NCBI RefSeq assembly: GCF_016428975.1
Contig: NZ_JAELTT010000001.1
Span: 1 to 64,000, forward strand
Direction: 5' to 3'
Length of the DNA: 64,000 nucleotides
From: Dyella sp. ASV21
Lineage (GTDB): Bacteria > Pseudomonadota > Gammaproteobacteria > Xanthomonadales > Rhodanobacteraceae
Shown piece after piece: positions 9,841 through 18,667 of this stretch; position 1 is the stretch's first letter; each line of letters opens with the position of its first letter. Made by a program: the position numbers and the translations under genes. A model generated the notes under the pieces. The model saw nothing but the letters and a program-made list of their open reading frames with translations. It was not told the origin of the DNA and ran no database searches.

Positions 9841-10015
9841 CGAATCGGCGCGCGGGCTATGCCCGTGCCTTTGCCGGTTCGCCAGCATGACGGGCGAAAT
9901 TCCAGCTTGACCAGCGCTTCTGCGGTTGAAAAGCGCCTCGCTGGAACGACGATGCCTGAAGCGTCATGAAATCAGGCAACCATGGGGCGGCCACCGCAAG
10001 GTGATCCGCCCCATG
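9841..10015 (+). ncRNA. Candidate structured RNA between efp and the MTA/SAH deaminase-like gene
   Basis: The 207-nt gap begins directly at the efp stop and can fold into four consecutive stems. The first is P0 (9841-9849 with 9873-9881, one G-U) enclosing 9850-9857/9861-9868. The second is P1 (TTCCAGC 9900-9906 with GCTGGAA 9940-9946) enclosing GCGCTT/AAGCGC (9914-9919/9931-9936). The third is P2 (TGCCTGA 9953-9959 with TCAGGCA 9972-9978). The fourth is P3 (10 perfect pairs, 9981-9990 with 10006-10015) continuing into CACC/GGTG closed by a GCAA tetraloop. None has a T-tract, so they are not ordinary terminators. It could be a 5' leader of the deaminase gene, a 3'-derived sRNA of efp, or stacked REP-like palindromes; the sequence alone does not decide. 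Confidence 0.45.
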
Positions 10016-10047
10016 TCGTATCCAACATTGAAAAAGTGAGCCTAGGG

Positions 10048-11388
10048 ATGAGCCAAGCTGCCCCGCAAACCATCGACCTGCTGATCGAAGCCCGCTGGGT
10101 CGTACCCGTGGAACCTCACGGCGTGGTGCTGGAGCGGCATGCCGTAGCCGTGGACCAGGGCGCTATCGTGGCGCTGCTGCCCATCGAGCAGGCTCGTGCC
10201 GCCTACGCACCGCGCGAGCGCGTGGACCTGGGCGAGCATGTGCTCATCCCGGGCTTGGTCAATACCCATACGCACAACCCTATGACCTTGCTGCGCGGCC
10301 TGGCCGACGATCTGCCGCTGATGGTGTGGCTGCAGAAGCACATCTGGCCGGTCGAGGGGCAGGTGATTGGGCCGGAGTTCGTGCGCGATGGCGTGGAGTT
10401 GGCCGTGGCGGAGATGATCCGCGGCGGCACCACCTGCGCCAACGAGAACTACTTTTTCCCCGACGTGATTGGCGCCACCTATCGCCGCATGGGTTTCCGT
10501 GCCGTGGTCGGCTTGCCGGTGATCGAGTTTCCCACGGCCTGGGCCAAGACCCAGGACGAATATTTCGAGCGCGCCATCGAGGTACACGACAGCTTCCTCG
10601 GCGATGCGCTGGTGAGTACATCGTTTGCTCCGCATGCGCCGTATACGGTGTCCGACGAAAGCTTCGAGCGCATTCGCGTGCTGTCGGACCAGTTGGATAT
10701 CCAGGTGCATCTACATACGCACGAGACTGCGCACGAGGTGGACGAGGAGAAGGCCAAGAGCGGTCGACGCCCGTTCCAGCGCCTGCAACAGCTTGGCCTG
10801 GTCAACGATCGTTTGATTGCCGTGCACATGACTCAGCTCACCGACGATGAAATCGCCGCCTGTGCGGAAGCTGGCGTGTCCGTGGTGCATTGCCCTGAAT
10901 CCAATCTCAAGCTCGCCTCGGGCTTCTGCCCGGCCGAGAAACTGCGCCGCGCCGGCGTGAACGTGGCGCTGGGCACCGATGGCTGTGCCTCCAACAACGA
11001 TCTGGACATGTTCGGCGAGATGCGTACGGCAGCCTTGCTGGCCAAGGCTGTGGCACACGATGCCGCCGCCTTCGACGCGGCCTATGCGTTGCGCGCAGCC
11101 ACGCTCAATGGCGCGCGAGCCATGGGCCTGGAGGATCGCATCGGCTCCCTCGAAGTGGGCAAGCGCGCGGATATGGCTGCTGTACGCCTGTCGGACCTGG
11201 AGACGCAGCCGCTGTTCCATATCGCCTCCCAGCTGGCGTATGCAGTGGGGCGCCATCAAGTGAGTGACGTGTGGATCGACGGTGTGCGCAAGCTCGCCAA
11301 CCGCCAGCTCACCGATATCGACACCGACGCCGTGCTGGCAAAGACGCACGCCTGGCGCGAACGTATTGCCGCCATCGACGCGGCATGA
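10048..11388 (+). CDS. TRZ/ATZ-family amidohydrolase (5-methylthioadenosine/S-adenosylhomocysteine deaminase-like)
   Basis: The 446-aa metal-dependent deaminase belongs to the MtaD/chlorohydrolase group of the amidohydrolase superfamily. Metal ligands are visible: the NTHTHNP motif (about residue 73), VHLHTHETAHEV (about 220), and the later ALGTDGCASNNDLDM segment carrying the last Asp. VHMTQLTDDEI and VVHCPESNLKLASG are typical of MTA/SAH deaminases. The start at 10048 (MSQAAPQTIDLL) has an RBS-like AGGG just upstream; an in-frame ATG at 9982 lies inside the hairpin stem and is less likely. Close neighbours are a YciI gene and ubiG, a SAM-dependent enzyme that produces SAH, which fits a salvage role (inference). 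Confidence 0.85.
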   Translation: MSQAAPQTIDLLIEARWVVPVEPHGVVLERHAVAVDQGAIVALLPIEQARAAYAPRERVDLGEHVLIPGLVNTHTHNPMTLLRGLADDLPLMVWLQKHIWPVEGQVIGPEFVRDGVELAVAEMIRGGTTCANENYFFPDVIGATYRRMGFRAVVGLPVIEFPTAWAKTQDEYFERAIEVHDSFLGDALVSTSFAPHAPYTVSDESFERIRVLSDQLDIQVHLHTHETAHEVDEEKAKSGRRPFQRLQQLGLVNDRLIAVHMTQLTDDEIAACAEAGVSVVHCPESNLKLASGFCPAEKLRRAGVNVALGTDGCASNNDLDMFGEMRTAALLAKAVAHDAAAFDAAYALRAATLNGARAMGLEDRIGSLEVGKRADMAAVRLSDLETQPLFHIASQLAYAVGRHQVSDVWIDGVRKLANRQLTDIDTDAVLAKTHAWRERIAAIDAA

Positions 11389-11398
11389 GGAGCGCAGC

Positions 11399-11653
11399 AT
11401 GAACCGCTATCTGGTGATGGCCATGCGCCGCCCCCACGTTGATCCGGCCATGGTCCAGCCGCACAAGGACTTCCTCGAAGGCCTGCGCGCGGGCGGTACG
11501 CTGGAGCTGTCCGGTGGCTTCAGTGACCAATCCGGCGGTGCCTACCTGATGCGCGCCCAATCCCTGGAGCAGGCGCTCACCATCGCCCACCAGGACCCCG
11601 CCTATACCAGCGGCGGCTGGGATATCACGGTCTACGAATGGCAGGCGCGGTAA
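11399..11653 (+). CDS. YciI-family protein
   Basis: The 84-aa single-domain protein starts MNRYLVMAMRRP and contains HKDFLEGLRAGGTLELSGGF and DPAYTSGGWDITVYEW, matching the YciI ferredoxin-like fold with the conserved His and Asp. The molecular function of the family is poorly defined. It starts 8 nt after the deaminase gene with GAGG as RBS and is probably in the same transcript as ubiG. Confidence 0.8.
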   Translation: MNRYLVMAMRRPHVDPAMVQPHKDFLEGLRAGGTLELSGGFSDQSGGAYLMRAQSLEQALTIAHQDPAYTSGGWDITVYEWQAR

Positions 11654-11684
11654 GCTCTGCGCCCAGCTTCAAAGGATGCTTTCG

Positions 11685-12407
11685 ATGCAAGCCGCAGCCA
11701 ATGTAAGTCCCGAAGAGATCGCCCGTTTCGGCAAGCTCGCCGCACGCTGGTGGGACCCGGACGGCGAATCCCGTCCGCTGCATGACCTCAACCCGGTGCG
11801 TGCCGATTACGTGGCCGCGCGCTTGAACCTGCGTGGCGCCCGCGTGGCCGATGTCGGCTGCGGCGGCGGTCTGCTCAGCGAGGCGCTGGCCAAGGCCGGC
11901 GCCCAAGTCACCGGTATCGACATGGGCGAGAAAGTGATCGAGATCGCTCGCCTGCACATGCATGAGTCACGCCTGGAGATACCGGGCCTGGACATCGATT
12001 ACCGCGTGCAGTCATCGGCTGATCTGGCAGCGGCCGAGCCGGAAAGCTTCGATGCGGTGTGCTGCATGGAGCTGATCGAGCACGTGCCCGATCCGGCCGC
12101 GCTGGTGCAAGACCTCGTGCGCATGGTGAAGCCCGGCGGCGTGGTCGTCATGTCCACCCTCAATCGCACGCCGGCCGCTTTCGGCGCGGCGATTCTCGGC
12201 GCTGAATACCTGATGCGCATGCTGCCGCGCGGCACCCATCACTACGCGCAATTCCTCAAGCCTTCCGAGCTGGGGCGCCTTATGCGCCACGCCGGGTTGG
12301 AGGTGGAGGACGTTTCCGGCCTTAGTTACAACCCGATCAGCCGCAAGGCATGGTTGAGTCGCATCACGGCCATCAATTACCTCATCAGCGCGCGCAAGCC
12401 GGCATGA
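11685..12407 (+). CDS. ubiG: Ubiquinone biosynthesis O-methyltransferase UbiG
   Basis: SAM-dependent class I methyltransferase that performs both O-methylations of ubiquinone synthesis. It is 240 aa. The N-terminal signature EEIARFGKLAARWWDPDGES, then LHDLNPVR, precede the SAM motif VADVGCGGGLLSEALA (about 55-70); FDAVCCMELIEHVPDP and MRMLPRGTHHYAQFL are diagnostic of UbiG. The ATG at 11685 is preferred over the one 9 nt upstream because AAAGGA then has proper spacing. Its stop overlaps the next start (ATGA). Confidence 0.95.
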   Translation: MQAAANVSPEEIARFGKLAARWWDPDGESRPLHDLNPVRADYVAARLNLRGARVADVGCGGGLLSEALAKAGAQVTGIDMGEKVIEIARLHMHESRLEIPGLDIDYRVQSSADLAAAEPESFDAVCCMELIEHVPDPAALVQDLVRMVKPGGVVVMSTLNRTPAAFGAAILGAEYLMRMLPRGTHHYAQFLKPSELGRLMRHAGLEVEDVSGLSYNPISRKAWLSRITAINYLISARKPA

Positions 12408-13075
12408 CGTTGTTTCCCGAATCACTGCAGGGTGTGCTGTTCGACCTCGACGGCACCTTGCTGGACAGTGCCACCGACCTCTACGCCGCGTTGAAGACCC
12501 AATGCGAAGAAGTGCAGGTCGCGGTGCCCCCGTACGCGATGGTGCGCGAAGTGGTCTCGCGCGGTTCGCGCGCCATCCTGCGCTGCGCGTTCCCCGATAT
12601 CGGTGACACCGAATTGCTCGCGCTGGTGCCGCGTTACCTGGAGCTTTACCAGGCAGTGATGGCGCAGCATACGCATCCTTTCGACGGCATTAACGAACTA
12701 CTTGCGGCCATCGAAGGGCAGGGCCTGCGCTGGGGCATCGTGACCAACAAGCCTGGCTTCCTCACCGATGAGCTGGTCGAGCGCATTGGTTGGGCTTCGC
12801 GCGCGGCGGCGGTGGTCTCCGGCGATACCTTGCCGGTAAAAAAGCCGGATCCCGCGCCGGTATTGCTGGCGTGTGAGCAGGCCGAGCTTGATCCCGCGCG
12901 CTGCCTGTTCGTGGGCGACGATCGCCGGGACGTGATGGCCGGCAAGGCCGCCGGCCTCTATACGGTGGCCGTGCGTTGGGGCTACCTCGACGGCGGCAAC
13001 CCCCACGAGTGGGGCGCCGACTGGGTGCTCGATCACCCGGCGGAACTCACCCATCGCCTGCAGGTGGCGGCATGA
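12404..13075 (+). CDS. HAD phosphatase, phosphoglycolate phosphatase Gph or MurNAc-6-phosphate phosphatase MupP
   Basis: A 223-aa HAD subfamily IA hydrolase. Motif I is GVLFDLDGTLLDSATD, with the two catalytic Asp residues; motif II is IVTNKP; motif III/IV are VKKPDPAP and FVGDDRRDVMAGKAAG. The protein fits Gph by similarity. However, in Pseudomonas the HAD gene directly after ubiG is mupP of the cell-wall recycling pathway, so that identity is a real alternative. ATGA overlaps at both ends couple it to ubiG and to the next gene. Confidence 0.85.
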   Translation: MTLFPESLQGVLFDLDGTLLDSATDLYAALKTQCEEVQVAVPPYAMVREVVSRGSRAILRCAFPDIGDTELLALVPRYLELYQAVMAQHTHPFDGINELLAAIEGQGLRWGIVTNKPGFLTDELVERIGWASRAAAVVSGDTLPVKKPDPAPVLLACEQAELDPARCLFVGDDRRDVMAGKAAGLYTVAVRWGYLDGGNPHEWGADWVLDHPAELTHRLQVAA

Positions 13076-13911
13076 GCGAGACCGCCCCGCAGAGTTACAT
13101 CGACAAGTGGCTGGCGGTGCAGCCGCAGCAGCGCATCGCGCTGGCCTTTGTCGCCCCCCACACGTATCCCGGGCACATTGCGCTGGCCGCACTGGAGCAA
13201 GAGTTGCTGGCGGCGGCCTATGGCATCCGCGAGCCGCAAGTGGCGGCGACCAAGCTGAACTGGTGGGCGGAGGAGCTTTCCGGCGCCGCCACCAGCGGTG
13301 GTCGCCATCCGCTGACGCAGGTGTTGTTTGACGATGAGCGAGCCCATGCCATGCCCAGCGAGCGCTGGGTCGATCCGGTGCTGGCCGCCATGGCGCAACT
13401 GGAAGAGGGTACGGCGGCGGATTTCCCGGCCCAACTGGCCGCAGGTGCGCTGCTGCACGGCGCGATTGCCCGGCTGGAAACGGCCTGGTGGTATGGCGAG
13501 GGTGCCTCATCCGCACGCGCCGAGCGCGTGGCCACGCTTTCGCACCTGCTGTTCGCCCTGCTGCGCCTGGAGGAGGACGCCGAGCGCGACCGCCTGGCCT
13601 TGCCGATGTCACGGCTGGCCCGTCACGGCCTGAGCCGCCATGACCTGCGCGCGGCCAGTCCGGCGCGTGAAGAGGCCATACGCGCGCAGTTGGAGGATTT
13701 GCACACGGCTTGGCGCGATGCGGAACGTCTGCCGGGGCCGTTGAGCGCCTTCCGTGGGCTGGAGTCGCGGCACGGGCGCCGCCTGGTGGCGCGTGCGCGC
13801 GGCGCCAGGGATCCGTTGGCCGTGCTGCGCAAAGGGCAGGGCCGGCAAGGGCCGGGTGTGGCCTGGCAGGCCTGGCTGGCGGCGCGGGCCTGGCGTCAAC
13901 AGGCCGATTGA
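13072..13911 (+). CDS. Squalene/phytoene synthase-family protein
   Basis: The 279-aa all-alpha protein resembles the trans-isoprenyl diphosphate synthase head-to-head family. KLNWWAEELSG (about residue 60) corresponds to the family helix carrying the first acidic motif, but the full DXXXD motifs expected of active squalene or phytoene synthases are not clear: the second region reads RLEEDAERDRLALPMSRL. This may be a non-catalytic or divergent member, like those found after ubiG in xanthomonads. The start overlaps the HAD gene stop (ATGA). No other carotenoid or hopanoid gene is in the window. Confidence 0.65.
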   Translation: MSETAPQSYIDKWLAVQPQQRIALAFVAPHTYPGHIALAALEQELLAAAYGIREPQVAATKLNWWAEELSGAATSGGRHPLTQVLFDDERAHAMPSERWVDPVLAAMAQLEEGTAADFPAQLAAGALLHGAIARLETAWWYGEGASSARAERVATLSHLLFALLRLEEDAERDRLALPMSRLARHGLSRHDLRAASPAREEAIRAQLEDLHTAWRDAERLPGPLSAFRGLESRHGRRLVARARGARDPLAVLRKGQGRQGPGVAWQAWLAARAWRQQAD

Positions 13912-14024
13912 GCGTTGCCGGGACGCAGCGTTTCCCCTGCGCCACTATTGCGAGCCCGGTGTGCTGCCCCAAGATTGATGACTCACGCGGCGACCCGGTC
14001 GCCCGCTGGATGACAGGATTTCCC

Positions 14025-14978
14025 ATGCATACCGAGGAAAACACCGCCCGATTGCTCCCCGATGTGGCGGTTCATGCCCAGCCGCACCTGGCGGGCGAAC
14101 TGGATTGGGTCGGCATGAACGGCATCGAGGTGCCGGTGCGTTTCGACGCCGGCGATGGCGATGTGCAGCGCGCCAGCGCGCGCGTTGGCGCCTTCGTCAA
14201 CTTGCGCCGCCCCGACAAGCGCGGCATTCACATGTCGCGGCTGTACCTGCTGGTTGAAGAGGCGCTGAGCACGCAGACGCTGAGCGTGGCCTCCCTGCGA
14301 GGGCTGCTGCGCGCCTTCCTGGATTCGCACAAAGACCTTTCTGACCGCGCCTGCCTGAGCATTCGTTTCGAGCATCTGGTGCGTCGTCCGGCCTTGCGTA
14401 GCAGCAACAGCGGCTGGCGCGCCTATCCGGTGTGCATCGAGGCCAGCCTGGTGGGCGAGGAGTTCCTGCTGGAGTTCGGCACCGAGGTGGTTTACTCCTC
14501 GACCTGCCCGGCCTCCGCGGCGCTGTCGCGTCAGCTCATCCAGGATCAATTCACCAAGGATTTCGATGCTGGCCAGCCGATCGATCACGCCGCCGTGTTG
14601 GCGTGGTTGGGCAGCGAAAAGGGCATTGTGGCAACCCCGCACGCCCAGCGCAGCGTGGCCCGCCTGCGCGTGCGCCTGGCCGACAACGCCAGCTTCAACC
14701 TGATTCAGCTGATCGACCAGGCCGAGCAAGCGCTGGGTACGCCGGTGCAGACCGCCGTGAAGCGTGAGGATGAGCAGGCGTTTGCCCGCGCCAATGGCGC
14801 CAACCTGATGTTTTGCGAAGATGCGGCTCGTCGTCTGCAAAAGGCACTGGATGCCGATGCCAGCCTCAGCGACTTCCACATTCGCGTGGAACATCAGGAA
14901 AGCCTGCATCCGCACGACGCCGTGGCCTATGCCAGCAAGGGAGTGGAAGGCGGCTACGCGGGCAAGGGCTGCGCCTGA
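14025..14978 (+). CDS. folE2: GTP cyclohydrolase FolE2 (type IB)
   Basis: Makes 7,8-dihydroneopterin triphosphate from GTP, the first step of folate synthesis, using a broader range of metals than the zinc enzyme FolE. The 317-aa length is typical for FolE2. Motifs include LDWVGMNGIEVPV near the start, RRPDKRGIHMSRLY, VVYSSTCPASAALSRQ with the active-site Cys, and ATPHAQRSVARL. The ATG at 14025 has AGGA 7 nt upstream. FolE2 genes are often Zur-controlled; I did not see a convincing Zur box in the 113-nt upstream gap. Confidence 0.93.
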   Translation: MHTEENTARLLPDVAVHAQPHLAGELDWVGMNGIEVPVRFDAGDGDVQRASARVGAFVNLRRPDKRGIHMSRLYLLVEEALSTQTLSVASLRGLLRAFLDSHKDLSDRACLSIRFEHLVRRPALRSSNSGWRAYPVCIEASLVGEEFLLEFGTEVVYSSTCPASAALSRQLIQDQFTKDFDAGQPIDHAAVLAWLGSEKGIVATPHAQRSVARLRVRLADNASFNLIQLIDQAEQALGTPVQTAVKREDEQAFARANGANLMFCEDAARRLQKALDADASLSDFHIRVEHQESLHPHDAVAYASKGVEGGYAGKGCA

Positions 14979-15009
14979 AGTCGCATTCAAGTGTGGACTG
15001 TTAGCATGC

Positions 15010-15031
15010 GGGAAGCCTGGTAAGGCTTCCC
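15010..15031 (+). terminator. Hairpin after folE2
   Basis: GGGAAGCCT/AGGCTTCCC is a 9-bp perfect stem with a GGTA loop followed by only TTCT. It is a weak terminator or processing hairpin, and lies 15 nt before the next start. Confidence 0.5.
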
Positions 15032-15045
15032 TTCTGGAGAAATGC

Positions 15046-15507
15046 ATGCGGTTTCGTCTTCCCCTGCTCGCCGTCGCGCTTGTCGCGATGTCGGGTTGCT
15101 CCTGGCTTCCCCATCACCATGCCGCCCAGCGCGACGCCGCACCCTCGACGCCCGCGCCGCCGGTGCATCAGTCGCTGATGAAATCCATGGTGGGCGATGT
15201 GCGGTACGAGCTGCCGCAGGCGTTACCGGCCGATGCCTACTTGTTGATTACGCTCGCCGATGTCAGCAAGCAGGACGCTCCCGCGCGCACCGTCGCCGAG
15301 GAGCGCATCCAGCCAGTGGGCGCCTCACCGGTGGATTTCCTGCTTGCCTATGATCCGGCGGACCTGCGCGATGGCGTGGATTTCGCCATCAACGTGCGTC
15401 TGCAGCAGGGCGACAAGCTGCTGGCCATCAACGATGCCCGTGTCAGCGTGCTGGGCCGCTCCGGCGAGAACGGACCGGTGAGCGTGGTGCTCAAGGCGGT
15501 GCCTTGA
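15046..15507 (+). CDS. YbaY-like lipoprotein
   Basis: The 153-aa exported lipoprotein has an N-terminal signal with lipobox around AMSGC (Cys18), then a Pro/Ala-rich linker. A YbaY-type beta-barrel domain (about 55-150) includes LPADAYLLITLADVSKQDAPARTV, FLLAYDPADL and YAL-like closing strands. Family members sit in the cell envelope and their role is unclear. RBS GGAGA is just upstream. It is convergent with the Aer-like gene after only 15 nt. Confidence 0.75.
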   Translation: MRFRLPLLAVALVAMSGCSWLPHHHAAQRDAAPSTPAPPVHQSLMKSMVGDVRYELPQALPADAYLLITLADVSKQDAPARTVAEERIQPVGASPVDFLLAYDPADLRDGVDFAINVRLQQGDKLLAINDARVSVLGRSGENGPVSVVLKAVP

Positions 15508-15522
15508 GCACCTGCGCAAGGT

Positions 15523-17067
15523 TCAGCGGAATACGCTGACCGCCTCGGCCAGTCGGCTCGCCTGCTGTTTGAGGCTGGCTGACGCGGCCGCGCCTTCGGC
15601 CACCAGGCTGGCGTTGTGGCGCGTGATGCGATCCAGGTCGGCCACCGAACGGTCGATCTGCGCGATACCCTTGTTCTGTTCGTCGGTAGCGGCGCTGATT
15701 TCTGCCAGCAGTTCGCTCATGCGCCGCACCTGCGAGACGATCTCGCCGGTGGCCTTGCCCGCATCGTCGGCCAGGCGCGAGCCCGATTCCACGTGTGCCA
15801 CGTTGGCGCCGATCAGTTGCTTGATCTCCCGTGCCGACTGGGCGCTGCGTTGCGCGAGCGCCCGCACCTCCCCCGCCACCACGGCGAAGCCGCGCCCTTG
15901 TTCGCCGGCGCGCGCCGCTTCGACCGCAGCGTTGAGGGCGAGGATATTGGTCTGAAAGGCAATGCTGTCGATCACCCCGATGATCTCGGCGATCTGCTGC
16001 GAGCTGGCACGTATGCCGTTCATGGTATCCACCACGTCGGCGACAGCCTGGCCGCCTTTCGCGGCGGCGCCGCTGGCCGCGCTCGACAGTTCACTCGCTT
16101 GCGCGGTGGTTTCCGCATTGCTGCTTACGGTGGCCGATATCTGCGTCATGGAGGCGGCGGTCGTCTGCACGTGGTCGGCGGCCTGGTCGGTGCGCGCATG
16201 CAGGTCGACATGGCCGGTGGCGATGTCTTGGCTGGCGGCACGCACCTCGATGGCTTGTGCGGCGACGTCCGCTATCAGCCAGCGGAACATCAGGCCCAGC
16301 TGGCCGATGGCGCGCTGGGTCATGCCGATTTCGTCCACGCGATCGAGATGCGTGCAGTGGTGACGGGCGCCGGTTGCGACCTGCAGCGCCTCATGCAGCA
16401 TGCGCTCCAGCGGTCGCGCGATCTGTCGCTCCAGCCACCAGGCGAGCAGCACTGCCATCCATGCGGTGATGCCGCTGACCGAGGCGATCCGGCCGAGCGG
16501 AGCGCCAAACAGCCACTCAGCCAAGGCCATGGTGGGAACGGTGCTGAGCAGGGCGACACGGATGCGCCAACGAATGGGGAGGGTTTGTCGCAGCGAACTC
16601 CACGCGCGCCAGCCGCCGCGCACGATGAGTCCTTTATGAAAGCGCCGGTTGCCGGCGCTGCCTTCGCGAAAGTCCCGGTAGAGCGTTTCGGCGGATGCGA
16701 TCTCCGCGCGCGTCGCCTTGGTGCGCACGGACATGTAGCCCACCTGCTTGCCCTCGCGCACCACCGGCACGGCATGCGCGCGCACCCAGTAGTGATCGCC
16801 GTTCTTGCGACGGTTCTTGACCAGCGCCGTCCACGGCTCACCACCCTTGATGGTGGCCCACATGTCCGCGAAGGCTTCGGGTGGCATGTCCGGATGCCGC
16901 ACCAGATTGTGCGCCTGGCCATGGATCTCTTCCTGAGAAAAGCCGCTGACCTGGACGAAGGCCGTATTGGCGTAGGTGACGTAGCTGTGCGGGTCCGTGA
17001 CGGACATCAGCGTGGCGTCGTCAGGAACGTCGTATTCGCGCTGGGTTATAGGCTGATTGTTACGCAT
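15523..17067 (-). CDS. Aer-like PAS-containing methyl-accepting chemotaxis protein
   Basis: The 514-aa protein has an N-terminal PAS domain (about 10-125; [20 protein letters not shown], then [13 protein letters not shown] typical of Aer). Next come a hydrophobic anchor (about 170-215), a HAMP-like segment (to about 265) and the cytoplasmic signalling hairpin (about 290-510). The highly conserved tip reads [20 protein letters not shown]. There is no periplasmic sensing domain, so it likely senses redox or oxygen internally through a PAS-bound flavin, as Aer does (inference). The start has AGGA upstream. No che genes are nearby, so it would act through a distant array. Confidence 0.88.
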   Translation of the reverse strand: MRNNQPITQREYDVPDDATLMSVTDPHSYVTYANTAFVQVSGFSQEEIHGQAHNLVRHPDMPPEAFADMWATIKGGEPWTALVKNRRKNGDHYWVRAHAVPVVREGKQVGYMSVRTKATRAEIASAETLYRDFREGSAGNRRFHKGLIVRGGWRAWSSLRQTLPIRWRIRVALLSTVPTMALAEWLFGAPLGRIASVSGITAWMAVLLAWWLERQIARPLERMLHEALQVATGARHHCTHLDRVDEIGMTQRAIGQLGLMFRWLIADVAAQAIEVRAASQDIATGHVDLHARTDQAADHVQTTAASMTQISATVSSNAETTAQASELSSAASGAAAKGGQAVADVVDTMNGIRASSQQIAEIIGVIDSIAFQTNILALNAAVEAARAGEQGRGFAVVAGEVRALAQRSAQSAREIKQLIGANVAHVESGSRLADDAGKATGEIVSQVRRMSELLAEISAATDEQNKGIAQIDRSVADLDRITRHNASLVAEGAAASASLKQQASRLAEAVSVFR

Positions 17068-17292
17068 GACTGGATCCTCAAAAGACGGCTAGGCCACGTC
17101 CAATGAGCTCCGTACTGGCAGTGCTTCCACCTGCGGCGTCGCGCCCATCGACGGGCAATGCGTTCTCGGCGGCGCGCGGGTATCTCTTGAGGCCTTTTGC
17201 CTGCGTCATGAGGACGCAGGCGAGCAGGTTATCGAAAGCGGCAGGGGGGCCGAACGACGCGGAACAGAGCGGCCTCGCCGTGCAAATCCTGT

Positions 17293-17321
17293 CCCCGGGC
17301 GAGCACAGCGCTCGCCCGGGG
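17293..17321. repeat. 12-bp perfect inverted repeat downstream of pyrC
   Basis: CCCCGGGCGAGC/GCTCGCCCGGGG with a 5-nt loop lies 9 nt beyond the pyrC stop. It lacks a clear T-tract on either strand, but its position suggests transcript-end formation for pyrC. The rest of the 262-nt gap to the Aer-like gene shows nothing recognisable. Confidence 0.55.
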
Positions 17322-17329
17322 CGCCAGGC

Positions 17330-18667
17330 TTATCGATCGAAGGTCAAACGCTGACCGCGCACATTGGGGTCGACCACACGGCCGTCCCACACGCGCTGAC
17401 CATTGACGAAGGTCGCGACAATGGAGCTGTTGAAGGTGTAGCCCTCGAACGGCGACCAAGCACATTTGGAGAGCACTTCCTCACGACGCACGGTGTGTGG
17501 CTTGTTGGGATCCACCAGCACCAGGTCGGCGGCATACCCTTCGCGCAGGTAGCCGCGGCCCTTCACGTCAAAGAGCGTTGCCGGTGCATGGGTTACCGCT
17601 TCAACCACACGTTCCAAGGTGAGCTTGCCTTCGAACACCCGCTGCAACGCCGCTTGCAGGGCGAACTGCACCAGCGGAAGACCGCTCGGCGCCTTGTCGT
17701 ACAACTGCGCTTTCTCTTCCAGCAGATGCGGCGCGTGATCGGTGGCCAGCACGTCCAGGCGGCCTTCGGCCAAGGCCTTGGTGATGGCTTCGCGGTCCGC
17801 GGCGGTCTTGATCGCCGGGTTGCACTTGATCAGGAAACCCAGGCGCTCGTAGTCGCGATCGTCGAAATGCAGGAAATGCACGCACGTCTCGGCGGTGATG
17901 CGCTTGCCCTTGATCGGGCCGGGCTCGAACAGTGCCAGCTCGTCGGCGGTGGAGATGTGCAGCACGTGCAGGCGGCTGTTGTGACGGCGGGCCAGCTCGA
18001 TCGCCAGGCGGGTGGACTTGATGCAGGCCTCGCGTGAGCGGATCAGCGGGTGCTCGAAGGCCGGAATGGCGTCGCCGTACTTTTCATGTGCCTTGGCGAG
18101 GTTCAGGTCGATCATCGGCGTGTCTTCACAATGCGTGATGATCGGGGTGGGGGCCTCGCGGAAGATGCCGTCCAGCACCTCGGGGTTATCCACCAGCATG
18201 TTGCCGGTGGAGGCACCCATGAACACCTTGATGCCGGGCGCGGCAAGCGGGTCAAGGCGGCGGATGGCCTCCAGGTTGTCGTTGCTGGCACCCATATAGA
18301 AGGCGTAGTTCACGGCCGATGTTTCGGCGGCGCGGGCGTACTTGGCCTCCAGCGTCTCGCGATCGAGGGCCGGGGGCTTGGTGTTGGGCATCTCCATGAA
18401 GCTGGTGATGCCGCCGGCAGCACAGGCACGCGACTCGTGGGCAATGTCGGCCTTCTGGGTCAGGCCCGGTTCGCGGAAATGCACCTGGTCGTCGATCATG
18501 CCGGGCAGCAGCCATAGGCCACTGGCATCGATCACCTGCTCGCCGGGGTGGGCGGCCAGATCACCGCCGATGGCGTCGATGCGGCCCTGCCGGACGCGCA
18601 CGTCGGCGTGGAAACGGCGGCCTTCATTGACCAGTTCGGCGTTCTTGATCAGCCAATCAGTGGACAT
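17330..18667 (-). CDS. pyrC: Dihydroorotase (class I)
   Basis: Cyclises N-carbamoyl-aspartate to dihydroorotate in pyrimidine synthesis. It is 445 aa. The binuclear zinc motif is DDQVHFREPGLTQK; further features are EMPNTKP, the segment GIKVFMG with the candidate carbamylated Lys, ITHCEDTPM, LHVLHISTADEL and TDHAPH with the catalytic Asp. The start at 18667 has GGAGA upstream; the longer open frame overlaps yidD. It overlaps the yidD stop by 11 nt, so the two are cotranscribed. Confidence 0.93.
   Translation of the reverse strand: MSTDWLIKNAELVNEGRRFHADVRVRQGRIDAIGGDLAAHPGEQVIDASGLWLLPGMIDDQVHFREPGLTQKADIAHESRACAAGGITSFMEMPNTKPPALDRETLEAKYARAAETSAVNYAFYMGASNDNLEAIRRLDPLAAPGIKVFMGASTGNMLVDNPEVLDGIFREAPTPIITHCEDTPMIDLNLAKAHEKYGDAIPAFEHPLIRSREACIKSTRLAIELARRHNSRLHVLHISTADELALFEPGPIKGKRITAETCVHFLHFDDRDYERLGFLIKCNPAIKTAADREAITKALAEGRLDVLATDHAPHLLEEKAQLYDKAPSGLPLVQFALQAALQRVFEGKLTLERVVEAVTHAPATLFDVKGRGYLREGYAADLVLVDPNKPHTVRREEVLSKCAWSPFEGYTFNSSIVATFVNGQRVWDGRVVDPNVRGQRLTFDR

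Noticed and set aside
15616-17106. 496-aa open frame opposite the Aer-like gene
   Set aside because: It mirrors the codon bias of the chemoreceptor; composition is unlike a real protein and there are no motifs.
17293-17321. 12-bp palindrome as an operator
   Set aside because: It lies after the pyrC stop and not before any gene, so an RNA-end hairpin is more likely.
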